A stretch of DNA of 64,000 bases, taken from assembly GCA_013299045.1 (NCBI GenBank), contig JAAFJX010000009.1, positions 1 to 64,000 of the forward strand, written 5' to 3'. Source of the DNA: Cytophagales bacterium (GTDB lineage: Bacteria; Bacteroidota; Bacteroidia; Cytophagales; Bernardetiaceae). The stretch's first letter is position 1. Every line of letters begins with the position of its first letter. Both the position numbers and the translations under genes were made by a program. The notes under the pieces were generated by a model. That model made no database searches, was not told where the DNA came from, and saw only the letters and a list, made by a program, of their open reading frames with translations. Of the stretch, positions 9,682 to 18,569 are shown piece by piece.

Positions 9682-12255
9682 TTAGAGTCTGAAGGTGGCC
9701 GAAACGCGCACACCTATTTTTTCACGTTGTTTGAGGCCATCGAGATAAGTGAGGCGGTGAACTACCAATACTTTAATAAACTTAAATATGTTTTCCACTC
9801 CGTAGGCCACTTCCGCATAAGGACGGTGTATTTCTAAGCGCCCAAAAGTAGGATAGGGTTCACCGTCTGCATTTAGCTTAGGAATGATGGCTAGTTGCTT
9901 ATCAGAGGCTTGACCTACCAGGACATTGCCTTCGGCCACAGTTCGGAGTTTTCCTCTCTTTAAAAGCGGAATACTATTGAAGAACAAACCTTCAAAATTA
10001 TGGGCATAACGCAAAGAAACGTAGCGGTCGCTGGTAAACTCAAAGTAGTTCATCAAGTTGAAGGCAAGCTGGTTATAAAAAATATTTTGATTGCCCAAAT
10101 GGTTTTCTAGAAGCGGATAGGGCAGGGCATCTGGTATGTAACCAGCATTCAAATTATACTCCGAACGGCCTAGCGCACCCAAGCGAAAAGTTTGGTCTAT
10201 ACCCAGATAAAATTTGCTGTATCGGAGTTGGCTACCCATAATATTGGGCAGACCCATGATGTAACCCATTGTAATAACTGGCCTAGCTCCAGAACCTGCA
10301 CTATAACGCTCCAAATCATTTTGTAACCACTTTTCTTTGAAAGAAATTCGCGTATCAAACTGTATCTCGGTGGTGTTAATGTCTCTTAGAAGTGTGCCAT
10401 CAGTTTTTTTCTGGTCAAAGTAAGCGAACTGAAAAAGTGGGTCAATTTGCTGATTCCTGACAATAATTTTTTGTCTTAAACCTTTTACAATATCTGTTTG
10501 AAAAAAAGCACTGGCTTCGCGGTGCATAAAAGGCCGTCTGGACTCAATGTCGCCCCAATAAGTGGCAGCAATGAATAGAATATTTTGCGTATTGCGAAAG
10601 CTCTCATTCATCAAGGACGTTTGGTTGATATCGTATTTATAATTTGCACCCACAACAGTCCAAGGTCTTCTTTTGAGCACCATACGGAAATTACCCCCAT
10701 ACTTGAAGGTTTGGTCCTCTGTGCCGTAAGCACCAAAAATATTAATAGCCAAGCGTTTGCTGAACTTATTGTTTGTGCCCATGCGCAGACGCAATCTATG
10801 ACCTTCTACATTGTTGTAAGCATAAAGATTGGAGTAAGTACCTATTTCAAATGCGCCTATTGGCTGAGAGCCTTCTATCAAAAAATTAGCTACATCAATG
10901 TATGATTTCACGATAGGCAATTGTTTAATAGTGTCCACCATTCTAAAAAGATTTTTTTCAGTACTGGTAAGCGAGTCGTGGCGGTTCTTGTCCCAGAAGT
11001 TGGCATCGCTTCTGCTGGCTTCTTCATCAATGACGATGGGGTCTTTATAGAATTTTAGCTCATGGGGTTGGTTAATGATATGGTTCTTGCTAGAGGTATA
11101 GGATTTGGCCAACATACCTGCCCATTTTTCTTGGATTTCGGCCACGTCTACCAGAACGCGGGTTTTGGCAGGCAGCCATGCAGACTCTTCACCATTTTTG
11201 ACAAAAACAAGCTCTTGCTGCACCTTAATTCTCTCTATAAAATTTAGGTTAGCCTCTTTAGTAATGGTGGCATCTATGCGCTTGAGGGCGTAGTTGTGCG
11301 TGGAGTCTGCAATCCACATGATGCCGGTAAAAGCGAGGTCTTTGGGGCGTTTGGGTGCAAAAGAAATTTTATGGCAAGGCACACCATCTATCACATCTTT
11401 AGCTAATTCGTCTAGCTCATAATCATACATCAAACGCCAGCCTTCGGCTATGGGCGACATGAAATCCTTGCTGACAAGAGGCAACCAATCTTTATAAAAA
11501 TTGTAATCTTGAAAAGTAGAACCTATGATTTGTGAAACTGTGCTGCCATCTTGTACGCCAATACCATTGATTTTGGTTTTGAGAATATCCTCACGAATTT
11601 TCTCTGGATTGTTGCGAAAATGATACTTAGAAATGGTTTCGGATAAGAAAACAGGCAGAACAGGCTTGCCGTCATCGCCCGCTATTTGCTCTATGCTGTC
11701 TACAACCGAAATAATTTTTTGCATCATTTTTCGGTTCTTGAACTTGTCCGAAATGTTGTCCACATCTAGCTCTAGCTTTGAATAACTCTCATATTCATAG
11801 GCATTGAGGCGGCGTTTGTCATTCATCTTTTTAAAGTCTTGTACTTTGCGTAAAATATCCCAAGCGGGGTTTTCGGCCTTACGACGACCTTTTCGGAAGG
11901 TAACCACCACTTCGTTCATTTCTGGTTCTAGCTGAAAATTGATGGTTTGGACTGTGCCTATCACCACAAATTTGGGTCTGACCACGTAGCCCACAAAAGA
12001 GGCAAACAAGGAATCGTTGGCATTAGCGCTAGTGAGGGTATAGTATCCCTCAAAATCTGTCATAACGCCTACAGTAGCGCCTTTGAAATAAACATTCGCA
12101 AAAGCCACAGGGTCGCCGCTTTGTGCATCTATGACGCGCCCGCTGACGGTAGTATTTTTTTGCTGCGCATAGGACTGCATAGCCAGCAACAAAAATAGAA
12201 AACTGAATAAAAATCTTTTGGCAAAATAAAAGCAACTTGATGTATTGGAACGCAT
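9682..12255 (-). CDS. DUF5686 / carboxypeptidase-like regulatory domain outer-membrane protein
   Basis: The 857-residue protein has a signal peptide (residues 1-30, ending AMQSYAQ) and a CarboxypepD_reg-like beta-sandwich (about 34-115, SGRVIDAQSGDPVAFANVY). A long DUF5686 region follows, starting about residue 120 (NPAWDILRKVQDFKKMND). The C-terminal half is rich in alternating aromatic strands ending in RVSATFRL, typical of an outer-membrane beta-barrel. No TonB plug is visible, so it is not a classical TonB receptor. Its biochemical function is unknown. It heads a probable two-gene unit with hutH. The ATG at 12255 gives the signal peptide. Confidence 0.85.
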   Translation of the reverse strand: MRSNTSSCFYFAKRFLFSFLFLLLAMQSYAQQKNTTVSGRVIDAQSGDPVAFANVYFKGATVGVMTDFEGYYTLTSANANDSLFASFVGYVVRPKFVVIGTVQTINFQLEPEMNEVVVTFRKGRRKAENPAWDILRKVQDFKKMNDKRRLNAYEYESYSKLELDVDNISDKFKNRKMMQKIISVVDSIEQIAGDDGKPVLPVFLSETISKYHFRNNPEKIREDILKTKINGIGVQDGSTVSQIIGSTFQDYNFYKDWLPLVSKDFMSPIAEGWRLMYDYELDELAKDVIDGVPCHKISFAPKRPKDLAFTGIMWIADSTHNYALKRIDATITKEANLNFIERIKVQQELVFVKNGEESAWLPAKTRVLVDVAEIQEKWAGMLAKSYTSSKNHIINQPHELKFYKDPIVIDEEASRSDANFWDKNRHDSLTSTEKNLFRMVDTIKQLPIVKSYIDVANFLIEGSQPIGAFEIGTYSNLYAYNNVEGHRLRLRMGTNNKFSKRLAINIFGAYGTEDQTFKYGGNFRMVLKRRPWTVVGANYKYDINQTSLMNESFRNTQNILFIAATYWGDIESRRPFMHREASAFFQTDIVKGLRQKIIVRNQQIDPLFQFAYFDQKKTDGTLLRDINTTEIQFDTRISFKEKWLQNDLERYSAGSGARPVITMGYIMGLPNIMGSQLRYSKFYLGIDQTFRLGALGRSEYNLNAGYIPDALPYPLLENHLGNQNIFYNQLAFNLMNYFEFTSDRYVSLRYAHNFEGLFFNSIPLLKRGKLRTVAEGNVLVGQASDKQLAIIPKLNADGEPYPTFGRLEIHRPYAEVAYGVENIFKFIKVLVVHRLTYLDGLKQREKIGVRVSATFRL

Positions 12256-12483
12256 AAATTGTAAAAGATGTGTTTTTGATGTAAGAAGGCAATTTTTATA
12301 GGCTATCGTAGAAGTTTTAAAAAGTATGAAACGTTGCTAGTAAACGCATTTTAAGTGCATAGTTATATATAAAAAAAGTTTTTGGTCTTTTTTTGAAGGT
12401 CTTTTTTTGTTTGTAAAATTACTTAGATTCAACAGATAAATGCAACGTTTTGCATAGGGGAATAAAGAGGCGATTTTGCCTGT

Positions 12484-13084
12484 GTGCTTCAACGTTTCCT
12501 TTGTACCTTTGGGTTTTCCCTACTCAAAAAGACAGATGGCACATCTCACACAGCGCAAAGGTACATGATTGCGCAACTTATTGCAAAAAAACACGCAATA
12601 ACTTCTATTGCAGAGGCCATTAACAAGGATAAATCAGTGGTTAGCAGAGAAATAAAGCGCAAATACAAGGCTGATTTGGCTCAGAAAAACTGATTTGCAC
12701 CACAAACAGAAACCCAAGAAAATTGCATTTGACCAAAAAGCAGAACAGTCCATTTAGCCCTTGATTATAGCCCTGAAAAAGTAGTGGGTATGGTTAAGAT
12801 TCTCACTCAAGAAGCCTCTGTTGTTCAAACAAAAGCAATCAAACTTTTACAAGATTGGAAGCCTCATTGGCATACCATTACACAGACAATGGCAATGAGT
12901 TTGTAAACTATAAAAAATTACTAAAGTGCTCTTTATCAGTTGTTTATTCGCAGCCCCATTCCACGCTGACGGAGAGATGCCAATGAAAATTTAAATGGGC
13001 TTACTAGGCAATATTTCCCTAAAAAAACTAATTTGGAATGCTCCTCGGAACAAGATATTTTTAATCATTCAAAACAAAATTAAC
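12484..13084 (+). pseudogene. Decayed IS30-family transposase
   Basis: Fragments of one DDE transposase can be read in several frames. MAHLTQ from ATG 12536 is followed after a frameshift by an N-terminal helix-turn-helix, QRYMIAQLIAKKHAITSIAE and DKSVVSREIKR (12560-12690). Next comes LDYSPEKVVGMVKIL (about 12757-12801) and KAIKLLQDWKPHW. A frameshift leads to YTDNGNEFVNYKK, which carries the second catalytic Asp. A last frameshift leads to DANENLNGLTRQYFPKKTNL, which carries the catalytic Glu (about 12974-13035). The region holding the first catalytic Asp is deleted. The order and motifs are those of IS30 transposases; the element cannot be active. Confidence 0.85.
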
Positions 13085-13158
13085 GAATTCAAACTAGTCA
13101 TTTTATCCCGCGCTAATCCGTGTTTTTAAGGGGCAACCAACTACTGTTGAAAAAAGTT

Positions 13159-13199
13159 AAAAAGAGCAGCTTTTGTTTCTGACACAGGCTGCTCTTTTT
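13159..13199 (-). terminator. Intrinsic terminator of thiolase gene
   Basis: A perfect 12-bp stem (13159-13170 with 13188-13199) containing GAGCAGC is flanked by A and T tracts, 31 bases downstream of the thiolase stop. It is symmetric and could act on both strands. Confidence 0.8.
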
Positions 13200-13230
13200 T
13201 GATGAAACAAACAATAAGGACAGACAAGGT

Positions 13231-14451
13231 TCAGACCTTTTCTAAAACCACTGCATAGCCTTGCCCAACACCGATGCACATGGTACAAAGCGCGTATCTC
13301 CCGCCACTTTTTTGTAGCTGACGAGCGGCTTGTAACACAAGGCGCGCACCAGACATACCCAGAGGGTGTCCTAGTGCAATAGCGCCGCCGTTAGGGTTCA
13401 AACGAGGGTCGTTGTCCGCTAATTTCATTTGGCGTGTACAGGCCAGTACTTGTGCTGCAAAGGCTTCATTCACTTCAATCACGCTCATATCTTCAAGGCG
13501 TAAACGAGCACGCTCTAAGGCCATCTCTGAGGCTTTAACAGGGCCAATACCCATGATTCGGGGTTCTACACCAGCTATACCAGAACTCAAAACGCGGGCT
13601 ACAGGCTGGAGGCCAAATTGTGCTGCACCCGCTTCAGAGGCCATCAAAATAGCCGCAGCCCCATCATTGAGACCTGAGGCATTCCCCGCCGTAACGCTAC
13701 CGTCTTTCTTAAAAGCAGGTTTTAACTTTGTTAGCCCTTCTAAGGAAGTCTGAGGCTTGATAAACTCATCTTTTTGCACCAACACAGGCTCGCCCTTGCC
13801 TTTACTTATAGAAACAGGTATAATGTCAGAATCAAAAAAGCCAGATTCTTGTGCTTTTGCCGCTTTTAACTGAGAGTTTAGCGCAAAAACATCTTGGTCT
13901 GTTCTCGAAATTTGATACATTTCTGCCAAATTTTCAGCAGTTTCGCCCATACTGTGTGTGCCATATTGCGCTTGCAGCTTCGGATTAATAAAACGCCAGC
14001 CAAAAGACGTATCAAAGAATTGCGCATCACGACCAAAAGGAGCCGCGGATTTAGACAACACATAGGGCGCACGGGTCATGCTCTCTACACCACCCGCCAC
14101 ATACAAAGAACCCTCACCCGCCCAAATGGCACGGCTCGCTGCTGCCACCGCCGACATACCCGATGCACAAAGCCTATTGATTGTTTCGGCAGGAATCGTT
14201 TGGGGCAAACCCGCCAAAAGCACAGCCATACGTGCGACGTTGCGGTTGTCTTCGCCGGCCTGATTAGCGCAACCCATAAGCACATCTGCTACGGCTTCGG
14301 GCAGGGCTTTCGGATTGCGTTCAAACAATGCTTTAATGACCAAAGCCGCAAGGTCATCTGGTCTAACGTTGGCTAGTGCGCCACCCAAATTGCCGATAGG
14401 AGTCCGTACACCGTCAATGATAAAAGCAGAAGGCTTAGAGAAAGATGCCAT
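13231..14451 (-). CDS. pcaF: Acetyl-CoA acyltransferase, 3-oxoadipyl-CoA thiolase type
   Basis: A 406-residue thiolase-fold enzyme that cleaves a 3-oxoacyl-CoA with CoA to acetyl-CoA plus a shortened acyl-CoA. The three catalytic residues are visible: Cys95 in NRLCASGMSAV, His362 in GGAIALGHPLG and Cys392 in CTMCIGVGQG. The combination VESMTRAPYV, FDTSFGWRF and SMGETAENLAE resembles the PcaF/PaaJ group (3-oxoadipyl-CoA thiolases of aromatic breakdown) more than fatty-acid FadA or biosynthetic PhaA. No other aromatic-degradation genes are present here, so substrate assignment is tentative. It is a single gene bounded by terminators on both sides. Confidence 0.88.
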   Translation of the reverse strand: MASFSKPSAFIIDGVRTPIGNLGGALANVRPDDLAALVIKALFERNPKALPEAVADVLMGCANQAGEDNRNVARMAVLLAGLPQTIPAETINRLCASGMSAVAAASRAIWAGEGSLYVAGGVESMTRAPYVLSKSAAPFGRDAQFFDTSFGWRFINPKLQAQYGTHSMGETAENLAEMYQISRTDQDVFALNSQLKAAKAQESGFFDSDIIPVSISKGKGEPVLVQKDEFIKPQTSLEGLTKLKPAFKKDGSVTAGNASGLNDGAAAILMASEAGAAQFGLQPVARVLSSGIAGVEPRIMGIGPVKASEMALERARLRLEDMSVIEVNEAFAAQVLACTRQMKLADNDPRLNPNGGAIALGHPLGMSGARLVLQAARQLQKSGGRYALCTMCIGVGQGYAVVLEKV

Positions 14452-14515
14452 TGGATTGCTATTTTTAATATTTGTTTTTACGAGCGCAATATAAACCCAA
14501 AAAAGGTGCTAAAAC

Positions 14516-14552
14516 AAAAAAGCAAACCAAAATAAATATGGTTTGCTTTTTT
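14516..14552 (-). terminator. Intrinsic terminator after type B T9SS gene
   Basis: A perfect 14-bp palindrome (14516-14529 with 14539-14552) has an A tract on one side and a T tract on the other, 23 bases beyond the stop at 14575. Confidence 0.85.
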
Positions 14553-14574
14553 GTACGCACAGTTGACCTAGAAT

Positions 14575-17500
14575 CTAGTCGCGAAGTAGAGTAACCGTGC
14601 CTTTGTATGTTTTGGAAACATACTTAATCATATAATTGTAGATACCAGCCGGAAAACCCTCGCCACTCCATTTGAAGTCGCGCAAGTCACTTTCAAAAAC
14701 TTGCTTACCCCATCGGTTATAGATAATAATGCGTTCAAAAGCATCTTGGCAAGTGTTTAAGGGCAAGTCTTTGATTTCATAAAAATCATTTTTGCCGTCT
14801 CCATTTGGCGTAAAGACGTTATTAGGAAGGAAAGCCCGCGAGTCGGCCTCGTCCAGCACCGTAATTTTTACTAAAATTGGTTGCGAAGCCGTTAAGCCAC
14901 ACTGGGTCTGGTCGCTGACGTTAAATTCAATGACGTAGTCCTTTTTAGTAGCACCATTCAGCATCTCGCAAGTAGGAGTCCACTCAAAAGGCGCTTTTTG
15001 CTTAGGTGGCCCACTTACTCCCTCAAACAGCATACCGAGCGCTTTCATGTCAAAGCCAAGCCCCTCACCGCTAATAGTAACAGGATTATTGTCTGCATCA
15101 TCGCCAATGAGGTCAAAATTGATAGACTGCCCCACAATAATTGTTTTTTCATAAACGCCCGTGGTGCTGTTTAGGTCTATGCCCTCTGCTGTAATGGTTG
15201 GCGGCTTGTTATCTGGGTTGGCAGTCAAATCCAAGCGTACTGTAACGGTATCGGTAGAGGTTACCTTGCAGTTGGTGAGGTCTGTTATCACAAAATCAAT
15301 GATATAAACCGTGTCGCGGTTCAGCTTACCGAGCAGTTCGCAGCTTGTTGGCCATGTAAATTTGCCAATCTGAGGCGGCAAACCAATCACGTCTTCAAAA
15401 TCCATTTCTACACCACTCAAGGAGAATCCACGAGGGACAGCTTCTATCTTGACGGTATTGTTCTCGGGGTCGGTGCCTTTGATGTCAAATTTGACGACTT
15501 CACCCGCTTTCACCCGCCTGTAATACATCCCCTTACTGGTATCAAAACCAATACCGATGGCTGTACCTTCAGGTTTTGCATTTGGTTTATCCAAGAAGCG
15601 CAAAAGTATTTTGACGCGAATGGTGTCGCCGAGTGAGGTCTTGCACTCGTTGTAATCTCTGGCCACAAAGTTAATAAAGAATGCTTTTTCAAAGGTTTTA
15701 TCTGGCTTTATGCCCAAATATTCACAGAGCGTTTGCCAAAAGAAAGGCGCTTTGAGTGTAGCAAAACCAGCCGTGTCGCGGAAAATCATGTTGAAGTCCG
15801 CTAAAGCAAATCCATCAGGCAGGGCTTTGATAGACACACTATCGTTTTCGTCATCGCGGCAGATAATCTCAAAATCGGTAGAGTTGCCCACAATAACAGT
15901 ATCCATATATAAATCTTCAGCAGCATTGTAGAAGAGCGAAGCGCTCAGCTTAGGTGCTGTGTTGGGGGCATTATTGGGCAACAAAACAAGCGTAACGCAG
16001 GTGGTATCACTCAAATTTGTATTGCAGCCTTTTTTATCCCTGACAATAAAATTCATATTGAACTCACGCGGTTTGGTGAGGTCTTTAAGCATATCGCAGT
16101 TTGTGCGCCAAGTGAACTCAGAAGTTACAGTACCCACACCTGTTTTATTCTCAAAGTTCATTTTAAAATCTGCAAAATTGAAGCCATTGCCTTTACCAGT
16201 AAGCTCGAGCGTGTCGGCATCAGGGTCAAAGCCTTTTACGGTGAATTTGACCAAACTGCCCACCGCCACGCTATCGCGGTAGCAGTTGGGTGCTGGGTCA
16301 GTAGCCGAAAGGCTTGTAGTAACAATAGGTTTTGTGTTTTTGACTGGCGCAATGATGAAGCGTACACGAATAGTATCTTTGGCTCCCAATCGGTTGCAGG
16401 CCTTTAAATCTTGCAGGAAGATGTCTAGAATAAACTCTTGAGACTTGCTGAGGTCTTTCAAATCTTTGCAGTTGGTACGCCAGAGGAACTTGCTTTTGAA
16501 AGAGGCCAGCCCTGCATCTGGGGTCAGAGTAATATCGCGGCCAGTAATTGTAAAATTTACGCCGTTCATACTCAGCTTCATGGAATCTCCGTCTGGGTCT
16601 AGGCAGGTGATGTTGAAATCAGCGTTCTGGCCTACAAAGAGTGTATCCGGATAGTTAAACAGCTTGGCCACAGGGTCAAAAATAATTTTGTCTGGGGTCA
16701 TGATTGGTGCTTTGTTAGAATCTGGCAGGGCAGTAACTTTTATGGTTACACAGGTCTTAGCCACTAGCCCACTGTCGCATTTTCGTTTGTCTCGCACCTC
16801 AAAGTCTATGGTATAGAACTTTTCTTTTTCTGAGGCTTTCAGTAGGTCGCAGGCGGGTTTGAACTTAAAAGGCGCTTTAAGAATAGGTTTACCCGTCGCA
16901 CCGTCAAAACTCATCACGCCTACCGAAGCAATATCAAAACCACGTCCTTTACCTGTTATCACAATGTCGTCAAAGTTTGCATCATTGCCAATAACATCAA
17001 AGGAGAGTGTTTCGCCTACCGCCACAGAGGCTGAATAACAGCTATCCGCGCCTTTCGTGAGCAAGGACGTACTTATCTTTGGAGCATCATTAGGCAGTGC
17101 CTTAATCAAAACTTTGGCTTTGATGGTGTCCAAAAGCGGCACCGCACAACTGTTGTCTGCTATAATGATGTCAAAAATATAAGGCTCACCTGAGGGCAGA
17201 GGGCATTCTGGGAAGCAAATTTTCATATCTAACTGGCTACCTGAACCAGCAATAGTCCCAGAAGAGGGCGTAATGACTACATCAGAACTCGTAAAATTGA
17301 TAGGTTCTATCTTGGCGACAACGGTTGTGGAGGCATCAATATCCTTAACAACGATGCGTCCACAGCGGTCTTCGGTGGGTTCTATTGTGATAACACTACC
17401 TTCAGTGTAGGGGGTGGTGCCTGTGCCCTCAAAAAGCTGGGCTGTAGGAGCATTAGCGCCAGGACAGTTCAAGACTAAGAGCTGGAACTCGCGCCTCACC

Positions 17501-18348
17501 TCACCAATTTTTACGCCACCTCTAAACTCGTCAACGGCCACAGCAAAAACATAAAGCCCCACATCAAAGGCTTTAAGCGTTAAAACGCCTGTACTGGGAT
17601 TAATGGTGAGAGGGGGAGAGCCAGGAATCATATTGCTAACGCCTATACCTGGCCAAAAAATGACGTTAGGATAAGGCCCTGGTGAAGGCGGTGGCAGAGG
17701 TACTGTACTAGAACTAAACCCATTTAAAGGGGCTACCAGGCGGTATTTGAGCAGGTCGCCATCTAGGTCTTTGCCACCAAAATTGAAATAAAAAGGTTGG
17801 TTTACGCAAGCGTAATCGCTCAAAGGCGGGAAAAGCGTAGGCGAAGAGTTGATAAAATTAAAGCCTGTAGAAGCATCCTTCAAACGCGGAAACTCCAAAT
17901 AAAAAGCCTGCCCAGCCGCACCCGGGTCAACAATATTGACAATCGTACCATTGCGACAGCAGCGCTCCCATGATATGTAGTAGCCTTGTGGGTGGGTGTA
18001 TAGGTCTCTGTTAAAAGTAACCTCAGCGCAATATAAAATTTTGCGCGTAATCAAGTCTCCCGAGGCACAAGCAGGCTGCGTATAAGGTACGAGTGTGTTA
18101 GACACTTGAGATAGCAAAATTGCTCCCATATTGAAGTTGTCCACCTTACGGAAAATATTGACGGTTACGTCTGGGTCAATAGCACCAGGGTTGCCATTCA
18201 CTTGGTCAAAGTACATGGCCAAACAAACCTTGTAGCGGTTGCCAGAAATGTAAATCATTTCTATTTCACCGCCCACAATGTGCGTGGCTCGTGCGCCAAA
18301 AGCGGCGGCCAGCATCAGAAGGGTACAGAGAATAATCTTTTTCATCAT
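14575..18348 (-). CDS. Large repeat protein with gliding-motility-associated (T9SS type B) C-terminal domain
   Basis: The 1257-residue protein has a signal peptide ending FGARA and the conserved mature start THIVGGEIEMIYI. About 300 residues of N-terminal beta-rich adhesin-like region follow. From about residue 430 there are six related repeats of ~115 residues. Each combines an F-x-(V/I) strand, DPD/DADN turn, GxGFxxxxxxMxF, a (F/W)xWxTxCxxL segment and a second Cys near NECKTS or KGCNTN, suggesting one disulphide per repeat. The last ~85 residues (NVFTPNGDGKNDFYEI...IYNRWGKQVFE...GIYNY) are the CHU_C/gliding-motility-associated domain that directs T9SS type B export. A surface adhesin or filament component is the likely role (inference). 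Confidence 0.9.
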   Translation of the reverse strand: MMKKIILCTLLMLAAAFGARATHIVGGEIEMIYISGNRYKVCLAMYFDQVNGNPGAIDPDVTVNIFRKVDNFNMGAILLSQVSNTLVPYTQPACASGDLITRKILYCAEVTFNRDLYTHPQGYYISWERCCRNGTIVNIVDPGAAGQAFYLEFPRLKDASTGFNFINSSPTLFPPLSDYACVNQPFYFNFGGKDLDGDLLKYRLVAPLNGFSSSTVPLPPPSPGPYPNVIFWPGIGVSNMIPGSPPLTINPSTGVLTLKAFDVGLYVFAVAVDEFRGGVKIGEVRREFQLLVLNCPGANAPTAQLFEGTGTTPYTEGSVITIEPTEDRCGRIVVKDIDASTTVVAKIEPINFTSSDVVITPSSGTIAGSGSQLDMKICFPECPLPSGEPYIFDIIIADNSCAVPLLDTIKAKVLIKALPNDAPKISTSLLTKGADSCYSASVAVGETLSFDVIGNDANFDDIVITGKGRGFDIASVGVMSFDGATGKPILKAPFKFKPACDLLKASEKEKFYTIDFEVRDKRKCDSGLVAKTCVTIKVTALPDSNKAPIMTPDKIIFDPVAKLFNYPDTLFVGQNADFNITCLDPDGDSMKLSMNGVNFTITGRDITLTPDAGLASFKSKFLWRTNCKDLKDLSKSQEFILDIFLQDLKACNRLGAKDTIRVRFIIAPVKNTKPIVTTSLSATDPAPNCYRDSVAVGSLVKFTVKGFDPDADTLELTGKGNGFNFADFKMNFENKTGVGTVTSEFTWRTNCDMLKDLTKPREFNMNFIVRDKKGCNTNLSDTTCVTLVLLPNNAPNTAPKLSASLFYNAAEDLYMDTVIVGNSTDFEIICRDDENDSVSIKALPDGFALADFNMIFRDTAGFATLKAPFFWQTLCEYLGIKPDKTFEKAFFINFVARDYNECKTSLGDTIRVKILLRFLDKPNAKPEGTAIGIGFDTSKGMYYRRVKAGEVVKFDIKGTDPENNTVKIEAVPRGFSLSGVEMDFEDVIGLPPQIGKFTWPTSCELLGKLNRDTVYIIDFVITDLTNCKVTSTDTVTVRLDLTANPDNKPPTITAEGIDLNSTTGVYEKTIIVGQSINFDLIGDDADNNPVTISGEGLGFDMKALGMLFEGVSGPPKQKAPFEWTPTCEMLNGATKKDYVIEFNVSDQTQCGLTASQPILVKITVLDEADSRAFLPNNVFTPNGDGKNDFYEIKDLPLNTCQDAFERIIIYNRWGKQVFESDLRDFKWSGEGFPAGIYNYMIKYVSKTYKGTVTLLRD

Positions 18349-18518
18349 AACAGTTGCTTACATTCTACAAAAACAAAAGGAGTTTGGACAAATGTGGGTC
18401 AAGAACTTAGGCATATAAAGGTGGAGCATACAGTTTTCTACCATGCTACAAACATAACAAAATGTTTTGATTTTGAGCGGTAATTTGCACCAAAAAAAAC
18501 AAAATTTTGTCTGGGTGG

Positions 18519-18526
18519 CAAAGTTA
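18519..18526 (-). promoter_or_regulatory. Bacteroidota -7 element (TAACTTTG)
   Basis: Minus-strand TAnnTTTG, 171 bases upstream of the type B T9SS gene start. The distance implies a long leader. Confidence 0.35.
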
Positions 18527-18569
18527 AAAATGCTCTAGGCTAAGACAAGCCTACTTGACAGAAAAAATG

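Noticed and set aside
12484-12693. 69-codon ORF as an intact small HTH regulator
   Set aside because: The helix-turn-helix is that of an IS30 transposase, and downstream transposase motifs follow in other frames.
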